This document shows, one piece after another, positions 54,177-63,412 of a DNA stretch of 64,000 bases; the first letter of the stretch is position 1, and each line of letters starts with the position of its first letter. The notes below the pieces were generated by a model, which saw nothing but the letters and a program-made list of their open reading frames with translations, did not search any database and was not told where the DNA came from. A program made the position numbers and the translations under genes. Origin of the DNA: RYN-230 sp963837335 (GTDB taxonomy: Bacteria > Actinomycetota > Actinomycetes > Streptosporangiales > Streptosporangiaceae); NCBI GenBank assembly GCA_963837335.1, contig CAWINS010000020.1, forward strand, positions 144,212 to 208,211, written 5' to 3'.

Positions 54177-56219
54177 TCAGGGGTGTACTCCGCGAGTCTG
54201 CGCGCAGAACGCCCGGGGAGAGCAGCCGGGAGAGCGGCCGGGCCGGTTACGAGATTGACCTTCACCGGGGGTCAGACGGCCGGCTCCTCCGATCATCAGA
54301 TGCCGGTCAAACCACGCTTGGGTGCGCTGGAGTGCGTCGAGCAAATGCGCGCGCTCGACCGGCACGTGACCCTCCCGCGGGTAGACGACGAGCTCACATT
54401 CGGTGCCGGTGCGCGCGATCGCGCCGAAGAGTTCCTCCCCCTGCCCGACCGGCGTGCAGCGGTCCATCTGGCCCTGGATCACCAGCGTCGGCGTCGAACA
54501 CCGATGGGCATGGAAGATCGGTGAGCGGCCGGTGAACTGGCCTGCCGGGTCAGACCAGGCGCCGTCGAGGATCATTTCGGCATAGCCGGCGACCTCGGAC
54601 GTGAGGAAAAACGACTGGTTGTTCGCGACGACCGAGAATGCGACGGCGGCCTTGAACCGATCGGTCTGGGTGACGGCCCATCCGGACATGAAGCCGCCGT
54701 AGGACAGGCCGGAGATGCCGAGCCGGTCAGGGTCGGCGATCCCATCGGCGATGCACCGGTCGACGCCCGACATGATGTCCCCGAAGTCCTTTCCCCCGCT
54801 ATCACCGATGACGGCCTGGGCGAAGGCGTGTCCCCGGCCCGTGCTGCCCCGCGGGTTCGGCAGCAAGACGGCGTACCCGGCCGCGGCGAGCAGGACGGCG
54901 TTGGGCTCGGAGTCGGAGAACACGGCGTTCCAGCACCAGGTCGGCCCGCCGTGCACGAGCACGAGCATCGGAAGGGGGCCGGCCGCACCCCGCGGGGTCA
55001 GCAGCCGCCCCTCGATCTCGAGGCCGTCCGCGCCGGCCCAGCGGATGGTCCGGGCGTCGGGGAACTCGACCCCGTCGGCGATTTCGTGGTTGAACGAGGT
55101 GATACGGACCCAGGTGCCGCGGCCAGGGTCGAACCGGGCGAGTTCCGGCGGCACGCCGTGCGCCTCATGGGTCGTCATGACCAGGGCGCCGCCATCGGAG
55201 ACGGCCACCTGCGGCTTGCAGACATCGGCACCGATGTACTCCTGGCCGGCCCAGACTTCGTCGCGGTCCCCGCCGAGCCGGATTCGTCCCCAGGCCGTAC
55301 CGGTCCCGTGCATCCGGCCATAGGCGAGCGACTCCTCATCGCACCAGGTCGCGACCCCGACCGTCTCCAGTCCCGGCCAAGGGTCGGACACGGAGCCGCC
55401 GGTCAGGTCGACGATCAGGACGCTCCCGTTGAGCAGCGCGGGGTCGCTCGAGTAGCCCTCGATCACCGAGGCGTGCCGGCCATCCGGTGACAAGGCGAGT
55501 CCCTCGAGCTGCCACCGGGGCTGGTACAGGACGTCCGCTGTGCGGGCCCGGAAATCGAGGCGGGCCAGCCTGGAGCGGTACCAGCCGTTGCCGGCCGGGT
55601 TCTCCGCGATGAGGGCGACGGCCGTATCGCCCGCACCGTCCCAGCCGACCTCCCACACGCTCCATCCGGAGGGACCCACCTCGGTAACCTCGCCCGTCGC
55701 CAGGTCGACCATCAGCAGCCGGCGCCACGCACCGCTCGAACGCCGGATCCCGCGCTCGAGTTCCGACGCGCCGCCAGTGACGAGTGTCCCGGACACCTCC
55801 CGGGAATATGAGCCAGGATCGGCGGCCAGGACGAGCAGCCGGCGACCGTCCTGCGACCAGACGAGCTGCTCGGCCGATCCCGGGAAGCTCGCCGCGAGGA
55901 CCGGCTCCTCTCCGGGCACCATCGTGTAGGGGAGATGGTGCCCGGCCAGCGCGCGATCCGAGATGCAGGCCAGCCGCGATCCGTCCGGTGACCAGAGGGG
56001 ATGGGTATCGGCCCACGGGCCTTCGGTGAGCCGAACCGGGTCAGCATCCCCCTCGACGATCCACAGGTCGCTCGGCTGGGTTACCCCGTGTTCGGAAACC
56101 ACCGCGTGCAGGGTGAACGCGAACCGTGATCCGCCGGGGGCAAATTCGATCTCCATCGGCGTCCGCACCGCCAGCAGGGCCGCCGCGGTCGGCGGCTGCC
56201 CCGCCACACGCTCGGTCAT
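54177..56219 (-). CDS. S9-family prolyl oligopeptidase-like serine peptidase
   Basis: 680 residues. A seven-bladed beta-propeller N-terminal domain (DLWIVEGDADPVRLTEGPWA, LWSPDGSRLACISD, LVWSQDGRRLLVLA repeats) is followed from about residue 400 by an alpha/beta hydrolase: PMLVLVHGGPTWCWNAV, catalytic Ser in LGISGLSYGGFMSG, Asp in LVIQGQMDRCTP, His in YPREGHVPVE. Family enzymes cleave short peptides or esters, commonly as cytoplasmic acylaminoacyl peptidases. No signal peptide is seen. Divergent from the epoxide hydrolase gene; the frame is intact. Confidence 0.9.
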   Translation of the reverse strand: MTERVAGQPPTAAALLAVRTPMEIEFAPGGSRFAFTLHAVVSEHGVTQPSDLWIVEGDADPVRLTEGPWADTHPLWSPDGSRLACISDRALAGHHLPYTMVPGEEPVLAASFPGSAEQLVWSQDGRRLLVLAADPGSYSREVSGTLVTGGASELERGIRRSSGAWRRLLMVDLATGEVTEVGPSGWSVWEVGWDGAGDTAVALIAENPAGNGWYRSRLARLDFRARTADVLYQPRWQLEGLALSPDGRHASVIEGYSSDPALLNGSVLIVDLTGGSVSDPWPGLETVGVATWCDEESLAYGRMHGTGTAWGRIRLGGDRDEVWAGQEYIGADVCKPQVAVSDGGALVMTTHEAHGVPPELARFDPGRGTWVRITSFNHEIADGVEFPDARTIRWAGADGLEIEGRLLTPRGAAGPLPMLVLVHGGPTWCWNAVFSDSEPNAVLLAAAGYAVLLPNPRGSTGRGHAFAQAVIGDSGGKDFGDIMSGVDRCIADGIADPDRLGISGLSYGGFMSGWAVTQTDRFKAAVAFSVVANNQSFFLTSEVAGYAEMILDGAWSDPAGQFTGRSPIFHAHRCSTPTLVIQGQMDRCTPVGQGEELFGAIARTGTECELVVYPREGHVPVERAHLLDALQRTQAWFDRHLMIGGAGRLTPGEGQSRNRPGRSPGCSPRAFCAQTRGVHP

Positions 56220-56343
56220 GTCCGGTTTCCCTTCTCCCCAGCGCCGCCGGCAGGCATGGCCCGACGCTAGCCCACGGAAGGCCGGAGCCCGGCAGGTACC
56301 TGGCCGCTTCCGCGCCGCCCGAGGGCGCTGGGATGATGCGGTG

Positions 56344-57537
56344 ATGGCGGATCAGATCGAGCCGTTCATGATTGCCGTGGACGGCGCGGCGCTGGATGAC
56401 CTCCGTGACCGGCTGCGGCGGGCCCGGTGGCCCGAGCGCGAGACGGTGGGCGACTGGTCCCAGGGTGTCCCGCTGGGTTACCTGCAGGATCTGTGCGGCT
56501 ACTGGGCCAGCCGGTATGACTGGCGGGCCACCGAGGCGCGCCTTAACCAGATCCCGCAGTTCACCACCAGGATCGATGGCCTGGATGTGCACTTCCTGCA
56601 CCTCCGCTCCCCCTGCCCGGACGCGACGCCGCTGCTCATGACTCATGGCTGGCCCGGGTCGTTCCTTGAATTCGAGCGGGCGCTCGGACCGCTGACCGAC
56701 CCGCCCGCGCACGGCGGTGATGCAGCCGATGCGTTCGATGTGGTGGTGCCGTCGCTTCCTGGCTACGGGTTCAGCGGCAAGCCGGCCAGCACCGGCTGGG
56801 ACATCCACCGCATCGCCCGCGCCTGGGCTGAGCTGATGACCCGCCTGGGCTACGACCGGTTCCTGGCCGAGGGCAGCGACTGGGGTACCAGCGTGTCCAC
56901 CAGCCTGGCGCTGCAACGGCCCGGCCGCCTGCTGGGTATCCACCTCATCCCGCCCCTGGTGCCACTCGACCGCAACGCCGCTGACCTGACCGGACCGGAA
57001 CGCGCTGCGGTGGCCGACCTCGATGAACGCGGCCGCAGCGGATCGGGCTACTCAGCCGAGCACGGCACCCGCCCGCAGACCATCGGCTACTCGCTGACCG
57101 ACTCACCGGCCGGGCTGTGCGCCTGGATCGTGGAGAAACTGTGGGCCTGGACCGACCACCCCGGCGACCTCAGCCAGATTCTCACCGCCGACCAGGTGCT
57201 GGACAACATCACCTTGTACTGGCTGACCGGTAGCGGCGCCTCCTCCGCCCGGCTGTACTGGGAGAGCATCGCTGAGGTCACGGAATGGTTCACCGGCGCC
57301 ACCCGCGACGCCATCACCGTCCCGGCCGGATGCAGCATCTTCCCCAAAGAAGTACCGCGACCCTCCCGCCGCCAGGCCCAGCGCCGCTTCACCAACATCG
57401 TGTACTGGAACGAACCCGACCGCGGCGGCCACTTCGCCGCCTGGGAACAGCCCGCGCTCTTCACCGGCGAAGTCCGCGCCGTCGCCCGGAGCTGTCACCA
57501 TCCAAGCACTCGGGCTGATCACTTACGATCAAGGTAA
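56344..57537 (+). CDS. Epoxide hydrolase (EphA/juvenile-hormone type)
   Basis: 397 residues; the epoxide hydrolase N-terminal domain (FMIAVDGAALDDLRDRLRRA, RYDWRATEARLNQIPQFTTR) precedes the alpha/beta hydrolase fold. Catalytic residues: oxyanion loop HGWPGSFLEF, nucleophile Asp in EGSDWGTSVSTSLA, His in DRGGHFAAWEQP. The C-terminal tail (ARSCHHPSTRADHLRSR) is not family-like and could be the product of a late frame change, because the usual end comes soon after LFTGEVRA. It opens epoxides by adding water; the physiological substrate is unknown. Confidence 0.87.
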   Translation: MADQIEPFMIAVDGAALDDLRDRLRRARWPERETVGDWSQGVPLGYLQDLCGYWASRYDWRATEARLNQIPQFTTRIDGLDVHFLHLRSPCPDATPLLMTHGWPGSFLEFERALGPLTDPPAHGGDAADAFDVVVPSLPGYGFSGKPASTGWDIHRIARAWAELMTRLGYDRFLAEGSDWGTSVSTSLALQRPGRLLGIHLIPPLVPLDRNAADLTGPERAAVADLDERGRSGSGYSAEHGTRPQTIGYSLTDSPAGLCAWIVEKLWAWTDHPGDLSQILTADQVLDNITLYWLTGSGASSARLYWESIAEVTEWFTGATRDAITVPAGCSIFPKEVPRPSRRQAQRRFTNIVYWNEPDRGGHFAAWEQPALFTGEVRAVARSCHHPSTRADHLRSR

Positions 57538-57564
57538 TCACTGGCCCAACTGGATAAAGGAACC

Positions 57565-57924
57565 ATGGCGACTCTTACTCAGGTAACGCTCACCTGTGAC
57601 GTGTGCGGCAAGGCCAAGGACGTCCAGACCCGGACGATCGGGCTCGATGGCAAAACCTACGAGATTGACCTTTGCCCGAAGGACGGTAAAGGCCTGAGTA
57701 AAGCTACATCCGGCTACGTCTCCAATGCCCGGAAAATCACTGCCCGGCAGGCTCCCCGTGAGAAAATTACTGCCCGGCAGGCTCCCCGTGAGAACGGCCG
57801 CAGGCCACGCTCCCGGACCGAAACCGCGGCCATCCGTGACTGGGCCAGGACCTCGGGCATGCAGATCTCCGACCGGGGCCGCGTCCCCGCGGCCGTCTTC
57901 CGCGATTACGAGGCATCTCACTAG
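57565..57924 (+). CDS. Second Lsr2-like DNA-binding protein with tandem repeat
   Basis: 119 residues. The N-terminus TQVTLTCDVCGKAKDVQTRT, IGLDGKTYEIDLCPKDGKGL has the same C-x2-C ... C arrangement as the paralogue at 53790. The middle contains an exact direct repeat of ten residues, KITARQAPRE twice, then a basic stretch (NGRRPRSRTETA), then the Lsr2-type tail AIRDWARTSGMQISDRGRVP. AAGGA precedes ATG 57565. The duplicated linker makes it longer than its paralogue. It probably binds AT-rich DNA (family knowledge). Confidence 0.87.
   Translation: MATLTQVTLTCDVCGKAKDVQTRTIGLDGKTYEIDLCPKDGKGLSKATSGYVSNARKITARQAPREKITARQAPRENGRRPRSRTETAAIRDWARTSGMQISDRGRVPAAVFRDYEASH
57733..57794 (+). repeat. 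30-base tandem duplication in the Lsr2-like gene
   Basis: A 30-base unit (beginning GAAAATCACTGCCCGGCAGG, from about 57733) is repeated directly once with one or two base differences, and encodes the double KITARQAPRE in the linker between zinc-ribbon and DNA-binding domains. It is in frame and recent-looking. Confidence 0.85.
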
Positions 57925-58069
57925 CCTCGACGCGCCAGACCCGCGCCGGGTCGCGGCAACGGTGTCCGCTACGTCGGATTCGGCTACAGTCGCCCTAGAC
58001 AGGCGGGAGATCGCCTGGCTGAGTGGCAGCGAAACGGACAGCGGCGCTCCGGGAAAGGCCCCGGCCGGA

Positions 58070-58606
58070 ATGACGGCATTGAGACTGCAAACCGGTAGTT
58101 CCGGGCTGAGCTTTGATGCCCGGCGGTGGACCTGGTTCGATGCCATAGCTGGCGCCGCCACGGTGACCCTTCTTTTTTCGCTGTTCGACCCGTGGTACGA
58201 CATCCGTTTCGCAGGCTGCCCAGGCGGCGCCTGCCGGGCCGATAACCGGCTGGGCAAGCTGAGCGGCATCGTGACCCACGGCTATCTGTGGGCCACGTTC
58301 GCGGCGGCCCTGGCGGTCCTGGTTCTGCTGGTGCTGCGTGCGCTGGACCGGGCCGGCTTCTTCCAGTCCCCCAGCGACCGGCAACTGCTGGCCGGCCTGA
58401 CCGGGCTCAACGTCAGCCTGGTGCTTCTGGCCTTCCTGGCCAGGCCAGGATTCATCGCCCTGCCTGCCCAAGGCCCTCCTCCTCCGCTGCCCCTGGCCCT
58501 GCTCACCGTCAGCTGGCAATACGGGGCATGGATGGCCGTCACGGCCGCAACCGTGGCGGTCATCGCGGCGGTCCTCAACCTGGCCCGGCCCCGTCCCAGC
58601 CCATGA
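58070..58606 (+). CDS. Four-helix membrane protein of unknown function
   Basis: 178 residues from ATG 58070 (MTALRLQTGSSGLSFDARRW). Helices: WFDAIAGAATVTLLFSLFDP, YLWATFAAALAVLVLLVLRA, GLTGLNVSLVLLAFLARPGF and AWMAVTAATVAVIAAVLNLA. After the first helix is a Cys-containing outside loop (RFAGCPGGACRADNRLG) that may form a disulfide. This pattern is frequent in actinobacterial membrane proteins, without known role. The same frame is open further upstream but there it reads through the Lsr2-like gene. Confidence 0.65.
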   Translation: MTALRLQTGSSGLSFDARRWTWFDAIAGAATVTLLFSLFDPWYDIRFAGCPGGACRADNRLGKLSGIVTHGYLWATFAAALAVLVLLVLRALDRAGFFQSPSDRQLLAGLTGLNVSLVLLAFLARPGFIALPAQGPPPPLPLALLTVSWQYGAWMAVTAATVAVIAAVLNLARPRPSP

Positions 58607-58627
58607 GGCCGTCGGTACGATCGCCAG

Positions 58628-60696
58628 ATGAGAGCCTTGCGGCGCGGCATACCCCGGGTGGCCACGCTGGCCGCCAGCGTCGCGATGGCAGCCAGTGCCG
58701 CAGCCGCGGTGGCGTGGCTGCCCGGCGGCCTCCCGGCGTCCGCGGCGCCCCGGGCGGCGCTCTCCAGCGGCGTGGTGCGGCTGAAGGTGGGCACGATCAC
58801 CCTGCGCCGGTGCGCCGTGAAACCGCTCACCTTCTGCGGGGGTCTGGCGGTGCCACTGGACTACTCCTCAGCGGCCAGCCCCCGGATCCAGGTGGGCTTT
58901 CGCTGGCTGCCCGCCACCGGTGACGCGGCGGGGACCATCCTGGCTGTCGAAGGTGGGCCCGGGTACGCCTCCACCGGCTCGGAACCGGAGTACCGCGCGA
59001 TGGCCGGCCGCTGCTGGCGACCCGTAACCTGCTGCTGATCGACCTGCGCGGCACCGGCACGTCCACCCCGGTGAACTGCCCAGGGCTCGAGCATGCGGGC
59101 GCGAAGCAGTACGGCCGCCACTTCAACCGGCTGGTGGCGGCCTGCGGCGCGCAGCTGAATCACACCTGGCACTACCGGGGCGGCGGCTGGGTGCACGCCT
59201 CCGACTTGTTCAACTCCGCCTACTCGGCCCGCGATGTCGCGCGGGTGCTGCGCGCCCTGCGGCTGGGCCGGGTGGACCTGTACGGGGATTCCTATGGCAG
59301 CTGGTTCGCCCAGGTATTCGCGTCCCGGTACCCGGGGCGGCTGCGCTCGGTGACGCTGGACTCCACCTATCAAGTCCTCGGGCTCGATCCCTGGTACACC
59401 ACGGCGGTGCTGACCGCCCGGCGTGCCTTTGCCCAGGCCTGCGAGCGGTCCGCAGCCTGCGCCGCGGCTACCCGCGGCGGGCGGGCCTGGGCGCGGATCG
59501 GGGCGCTGGCCCGGCGACTGGACCGCCGGCCCGTCAGCGGCCCCACCACCACCGAGTCCGGCACTCGCGGTCGGCTGACGGTGACCCCGCTGACCCTCGT
59601 CAACCTGGTCAACAACGCCGGCTTCGACCCGGTCGTCTACCAGGATCTGGACGCGGCCGCCCGGGCGCTGCTGCGGCACGACGATGCCGCCCCGCTGCTC
59701 CGGCTCGCCGCACTGTCACTGGGCTTCGACGACACGAATGAACCGCTGCCCGGGTTCAGCGGCGGGCTGTACTTCGCCGTGTCCTGCACCGACTATGTCC
59801 AGCTCTTCGACCGGTCCGCGCCGCCCGCGGTCCGGCACCGGCAGTACCGGGCGGCGCTGCGCCGCGAGCCGGCCGGCACTTTCGCCCCGTTCAGCCTGGT
59901 GCAGTGGACCTCGATGGACCAGTACACCGAGGCTTACAGCGCCTGCCTGAACTGGCCTGCTCCGGTACACCACAATCCGCCGATCACCCGGCGGCCGCCG
60001 CTCGTCCCGGCCCGGCTGCCCGTGCTGATCCTGTCCGGAAGCTTCGATTCGCTGACTCCCCGGCTGGACGGCGCCACCCTGGTCGCCCGGCAGATGGGCC
60101 GTTCGGCCCGGCTGGTGACGCTGGCCAACCTGACCCATGTCACCGAGCAGGATGGCGACAGCGGCTGCGCCATGTCGATCTATCAGCGCTTCATCGAGAA
60201 CCCCGGCGGCCTGCCGGGCGAGAACACCTCGTGCGCGGGCCGGGTGGCCCCGATCCACACCGTCGGCAGCTATCCGCGGCGGCTGGCCGGTGCCATCCCG
60301 GCGAGCCCGCTTCCTGGCAACCGGGCCGGCCGCCAGGCCCGCCGCGCCGCCACCGTGGCCCTGGCCAGCGTGGGAGATGAGGTGAGCCGCTGGCCGCTGC
60401 TCAGCGGCGACCGGGACCTGGGACTGCGTGGTGGCCGGGTCGCCTTCTCCGGCGGAAATGACCTGAAAATCGCGCTGCGTGGCGTGCGCTGGGTGAGCCG
60501 CGCCGTCATCGATGGGACCGCCGTCTGGGATCAGTCGTCCGGCTGGGTGACCGCCCGGCTCACCGTGCACCCGGACGGCGGCGCGGTGGTCCGGCTGACC
60601 GCCCGATGGCACGTGTTCGGCCCGCAACGGCAGCCCGCGGTGATCCACGGCTCCCAGGGCGGCCGCCGGCTGGCCGCCCAGTGCCCGGCGCCCTGA
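58628..60696 (+). CDS. Secreted alpha/beta-hydrolase peptidase (tripeptidyl-aminopeptidase-like), frameshifted
   Basis: About 690 residues. A signal peptide (TLAASVAMAASAAAAVAWLP) leads to the fold start TFCGGLAVPLDYSSAASPRI and EGGPGYASTGSE. Near 59000-59010 a base appears to be missing: GRCWRPVTCC-stop in one frame, NLLLIDLRGTGTSTPVNCPG in the other. Then the Ser in VDLYGDSYGSWFAQVFASRY, Asp in LILSGSFDSLTPRL and His in LANLTHVTEQDGD follow, so the catalytic triad is present. An unusual beta-rich C-terminal domain (about 120 residues) follows the hydrolase. Its likely role is extracellular peptide cleavage. Confidence 0.8.
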
Positions 60697-60762
60697 CCGC
60701 AGGGACTGCGGGGTCTGCGGCCTCACGCGGGACGGATGTGGGCCTGGCGCGGGACGAAGCGG

Positions 60763-62124
60763 TCAGCCGCGGCGGGTGAGGCGCATCCTGACCGGCGCGG
60801 CCGGGCGGAGTGTGACGAAGCCGCGGGGCTGCGGCAGTCCGGGGCCGGTCAGGTCGAGCCGGAAATGGCGGCAGAGCCTCGCGAGGACCAGGACCGCCTC
60901 CAGGCGGGCGAACCCTGCGCCTATGCAGCCGCGCTTGCCGCCGCCGAACGGGATCCAGGCGTAGCGATGCCGCTGCGGTGCGCCGGGCAGGAATCGGTCC
61001 GGATCGAAACCAGCCGGGTTCGGCCACACGTCGGGGTTGCGGTGGATCAGGTAGGGCAGCACCGCGACCATGCTGCCTGCTGGCACTGGCGTGCCGCACA
61101 CGTCATCGTGGTCAACGGCGGTCCGCTCGATCGTCCACGCGGGAGGGTACAGCCGCATCGCCTCGCTGATCACCGCGGTGGTCCAGGGCAGCTTCTCCGG
61201 GTCGGCCGGCCCGTTCCCCAGTACCGCGTCAACCTCGTCCTCAAGCCGCTGCCGCGCCTGCGGGTAGGCCGACAGCAGGGCCAGGCTCCACGTCAGGGCC
61301 ACGGCCGTGGTCTCGTGCCCGGCGACCAGGAAGGTGCTGATCTCGTCCCGGATCTCGGGGTCGCTCAGGGCATGGCCGTCGGAGTCCCGGGCCGCCATCA
61401 AGAGCCCCAGCAGGTCACGTGGCCCTGCGCCCTCTCTCCCGTCGCCCTCTCCCCCGCGAGCGCCGGCCTGATCCCGGCGGCGGGAGATCAGGAGGTCCAC
61501 CTGCTGCGGGACGGCGCCGGCCCCGATCCGCCCCACCGCGGTCCGGACCACCCGGGTGGAGCGCGGCCCCCAGGGAATTGGCGCGAACGCTCCCAGCAGC
61601 GCCAGCCGCTGCCCGGCGGCCAGCGACCGTCTCAGCGACGGCGCGTGCGCGGCCAGGTCGGCGCTGAACAGCGCCCGGCCCACCACGTCGAGGGTGAGCG
61701 CGCTCATCTCACTGGCCACGTCGATCACCTGCGAGCCGGTCCATCGCCCGACCGCGCGGCGCGCCCCGGAATCCATGTCCGCGGCGAATGAGGCTATGTT
61801 CCGGCTGGAGAAGACGGGCTGGATGATCCGCCGGTGCCGCCGCCATACCGCGTCCTCCGACGTGAGCAGCCCGTCGCCGAGCATCATCCGCAGTGGCCGG
61901 TAGGTGAACGGCTTGACATAGTTGCCCTGGCTGGTGGCCAGCACGTGTTCAGCCTGGTCTGGGCGGCTGAGGACATAGAGGCCTTCCCACGGCCGGACCG
62001 GCAGGTACACCGTGTCGCCGTAGCGGGCGAACAGGCCGGTACAGGCCTCCAGCGGGCGCCCGGTGACGATACGTGCCAGCGTGCGGACGGCGTCCGCACC
62101 CCGCGGTCCTGGCGGCCGGTTCAT
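60763..62124 (-). CDS. Cytochrome P450
   Basis: 453 residues, haem-thiolate monooxygenase. I-helix oxygen site FLVAGHETTAVALTWSLALL, K-helix ExxR in AVISEAMRLYPPAWTIERTA, PERF-like region in FDPDRFLPGAP, haem loop PFGGGKRGCIGAGFARLE with the ligand Cys near residue 400. The MNRPPGPRG start and WRRHRRIIQPVFSS in helix C resemble CYP4/CYP102-like bacterial lipid or terpenoid P450s. ATG 62124 overlaps the methyltransferase stop. No ferredoxin gene is adjacent. TetR sites upstream of the operon suggest regulation. Confidence 0.9.
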   Translation of the reverse strand: MNRPPGPRGADAVRTLARIVTGRPLEACTGLFARYGDTVYLPVRPWEGLYVLSRPDQAEHVLATSQGNYVKPFTYRPLRMMLGDGLLTSEDAVWRRHRRIIQPVFSSRNIASFAADMDSGARRAVGRWTGSQVIDVASEMSALTLDVVGRALFSADLAAHAPSLRRSLAAGQRLALLGAFAPIPWGPRSTRVVRTAVGRIGAGAVPQQVDLLISRRRDQAGARGGEGDGREGAGPRDLLGLLMAARDSDGHALSDPEIRDEISTFLVAGHETTAVALTWSLALLSAYPQARQRLEDEVDAVLGNGPADPEKLPWTTAVISEAMRLYPPAWTIERTAVDHDDVCGTPVPAGSMVAVLPYLIHRNPDVWPNPAGFDPDRFLPGAPQRHRYAWIPFGGGKRGCIGAGFARLEAVLVLARLCRHFRLDLTGPGLPQPRGFVTLRPAAPVRMRLTRRG

Positions 62125-62596
62125 GCGCCTTCACCTTGGGGACGGACGGCCTGGAAATAGCGCAGCAGGGGCAGGTCGCCGTATTTTGCGACGCGGAATC
62201 CCGCCGCCGCGGCCAGGTCCCCGATCGGGGCGGGGTCGCTATGGCGCATGGCCCGGCCGCCGGAATGCAGGGCCAGACGACTGCGGGACGGGCGGAAGCG
62301 GGCGACGAGCAGCCGGCCCCGGGACGGAGTGCCCGGCGCACCGCAGCGGGATCGATGCCGGTCACCTGGCCGCCCGGCGTCACGGCCGCCGCCAGCAAAC
62401 GGGCCAGATAGCCTCCGCTGCAGCCGACGTCCAGGACGCGATCCCCGGGCCGGGCACCGCTCAGGGCCACGATGCGCCGGTACACCCGGCGCCGCCGGCC
62501 GCCAAACGCGATCGCGCTGACCGCCTCGTACCTGCGGACACGGCCGATGATCTCCCCTTGAGGGCCTGAATTCCCAGGCCGGACCGGCTCGCACAC
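62121..62596 (-). pseudogene. SAM-dependent methyltransferase with internal deletion and frameshift
   Basis: The start is like an intact class I methyltransferase: RYEAVSAIAFGGRRRRVYRR, DRVLDVGCSGGYLARLLAAA, GGQVTGIDP. The protein then lacks the middle of the Rossmann fold (about 50 residues) and changes frame near 62320-62350 into RLLVARFRPSRSRLALHSGG, IGDLAAAAGFRVAKYGDLPL, LRYFQAVRPQGEGA, ending at a TGA overlapping the P450 start. The missing motif region means activity is doubtful. ATGA coupling shows it is the first gene of the P450 operon. Confidence 0.65.
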
Positions 62597-62610
62597 CAGC
62601 GTGCTCCCTT

Positions 62611-62654
62611 CTTAGTGGCGACTAAGTTTCTATTAACTTAGTTGCCGCTAAGTT
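62611..62654. promoter_or_regulatory. Two TetR-type operators before the methyltransferase-P450 operon
   Basis: CTTAG-TGGCGA-CTAAG (62611-62626) and AACTTAG-TTGCCG-CTAAGTT (62635-62654) share the pattern CTTAGT-N2-C-N-R-CTAAG and lie just upstream of the methyltransferase start, centres 26 bases apart. A third copy is upstream of the TetR gene. Confidence 0.75.
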
Positions 62655-62721
62655 AGTTTGGCAAGAGAGAGCGATACGCAGCCCAAACGAGAACCCGCCG
62701 GGGTGCGCCAGGTTCCGGGAA

Positions 62722-63396
62722 TCAGCCTTCGTGGCCCGCGGACGCGGCTGGCGAGGCTATGGCGCCGAGGGCGAGCGCGGCTACGCAGGGTTCAAGCTGG
62801 GCGGCCCTGGGCATCCCGGCCGCGCGAAGCGACCGCGTGGACAGGACCGACAGCAGCAGCCACGCCGCCGCTTCGGGGTCGGCGTCGTCCCGGATGTCCC
62901 CGTCAGCCTGTCCCCGCCGGATCAGGCCGGCGAGGTGCCCGGCGATCACTCCGGCCACCCGGCTAGCCGCCTCGCCGGCACCGGGATCGGCGAGCAAGGA
63001 GGCCGCGTCGGCGAAGAGCGCGCGGTGCGGTCCGGGTCCATGGGGCTTCCCGGCCTGGGACGGGCTGAGAATGTGAGCCAGCAGGCCGGCGGCCGGGCCG
63101 TCAGGCCCCGGGGAGGCGTGCAGCTCCGCATCGAGGTCACTGGCCAGGCGGTCAAGCACGGCGGCGAACAGGGCCGCCTTGGAGCCGAAGTTCTGGAAGA
63201 TCACCGGCTCGGTCACCCCGACCCGGCCGGCCACGTCGGACACTTTCCCCGCGCGATAGCCAACCTCAGCGAACACCTCGGTAGCGGCCTTGAGAATCGA
63301 CTCGCGCCGCTGGGGGGCGGTCAGCCGGGTACGCCCCGACGGCCCAGTCTGGCCTGCGCTCGGCACGGCAGCCCCCTCGGCAGTTGACTGAAGCAC
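62722..63396 (-). CDS. TetR-family regulator of the P450 operon
   Basis: 224 residues. The HTH is at about 30-75 (RRESILKAATEVFAEVGYRA, GKVSDVAGRVGVTEPVIFQN, FGSKAALFAAVLDRLAS). The ligand domain has an Ala/Leu-rich helical core. It lies in the same direction as, and just upstream of, the methyltransferase-P450 genes, with a CTTAG-N6-CTAAG site before its own gene and two before the operon. The shared palindrome strongly suggests it represses both itself and the operon. Its ligand is unknown. Confidence 0.88.
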   Translation of the reverse strand: MLQSTAEGAAVPSAGQTGPSGRTRLTAPQRRESILKAATEVFAEVGYRAGKVSDVAGRVGVTEPVIFQNFGSKAALFAAVLDRLASDLDAELHASPGPDGPAAGLLAHILSPSQAGKPHGPGPHRALFADAASLLADPGAGEAASRVAGVIAGHLAGLIRRGQADGDIRDDADPEAAAWLLLSVLSTRSLRAAGMPRAAQLEPCVAALALGAIASPAASAGHEG

Positions 63397-63412
63397 AGGT
63401 GAACGACACCCA

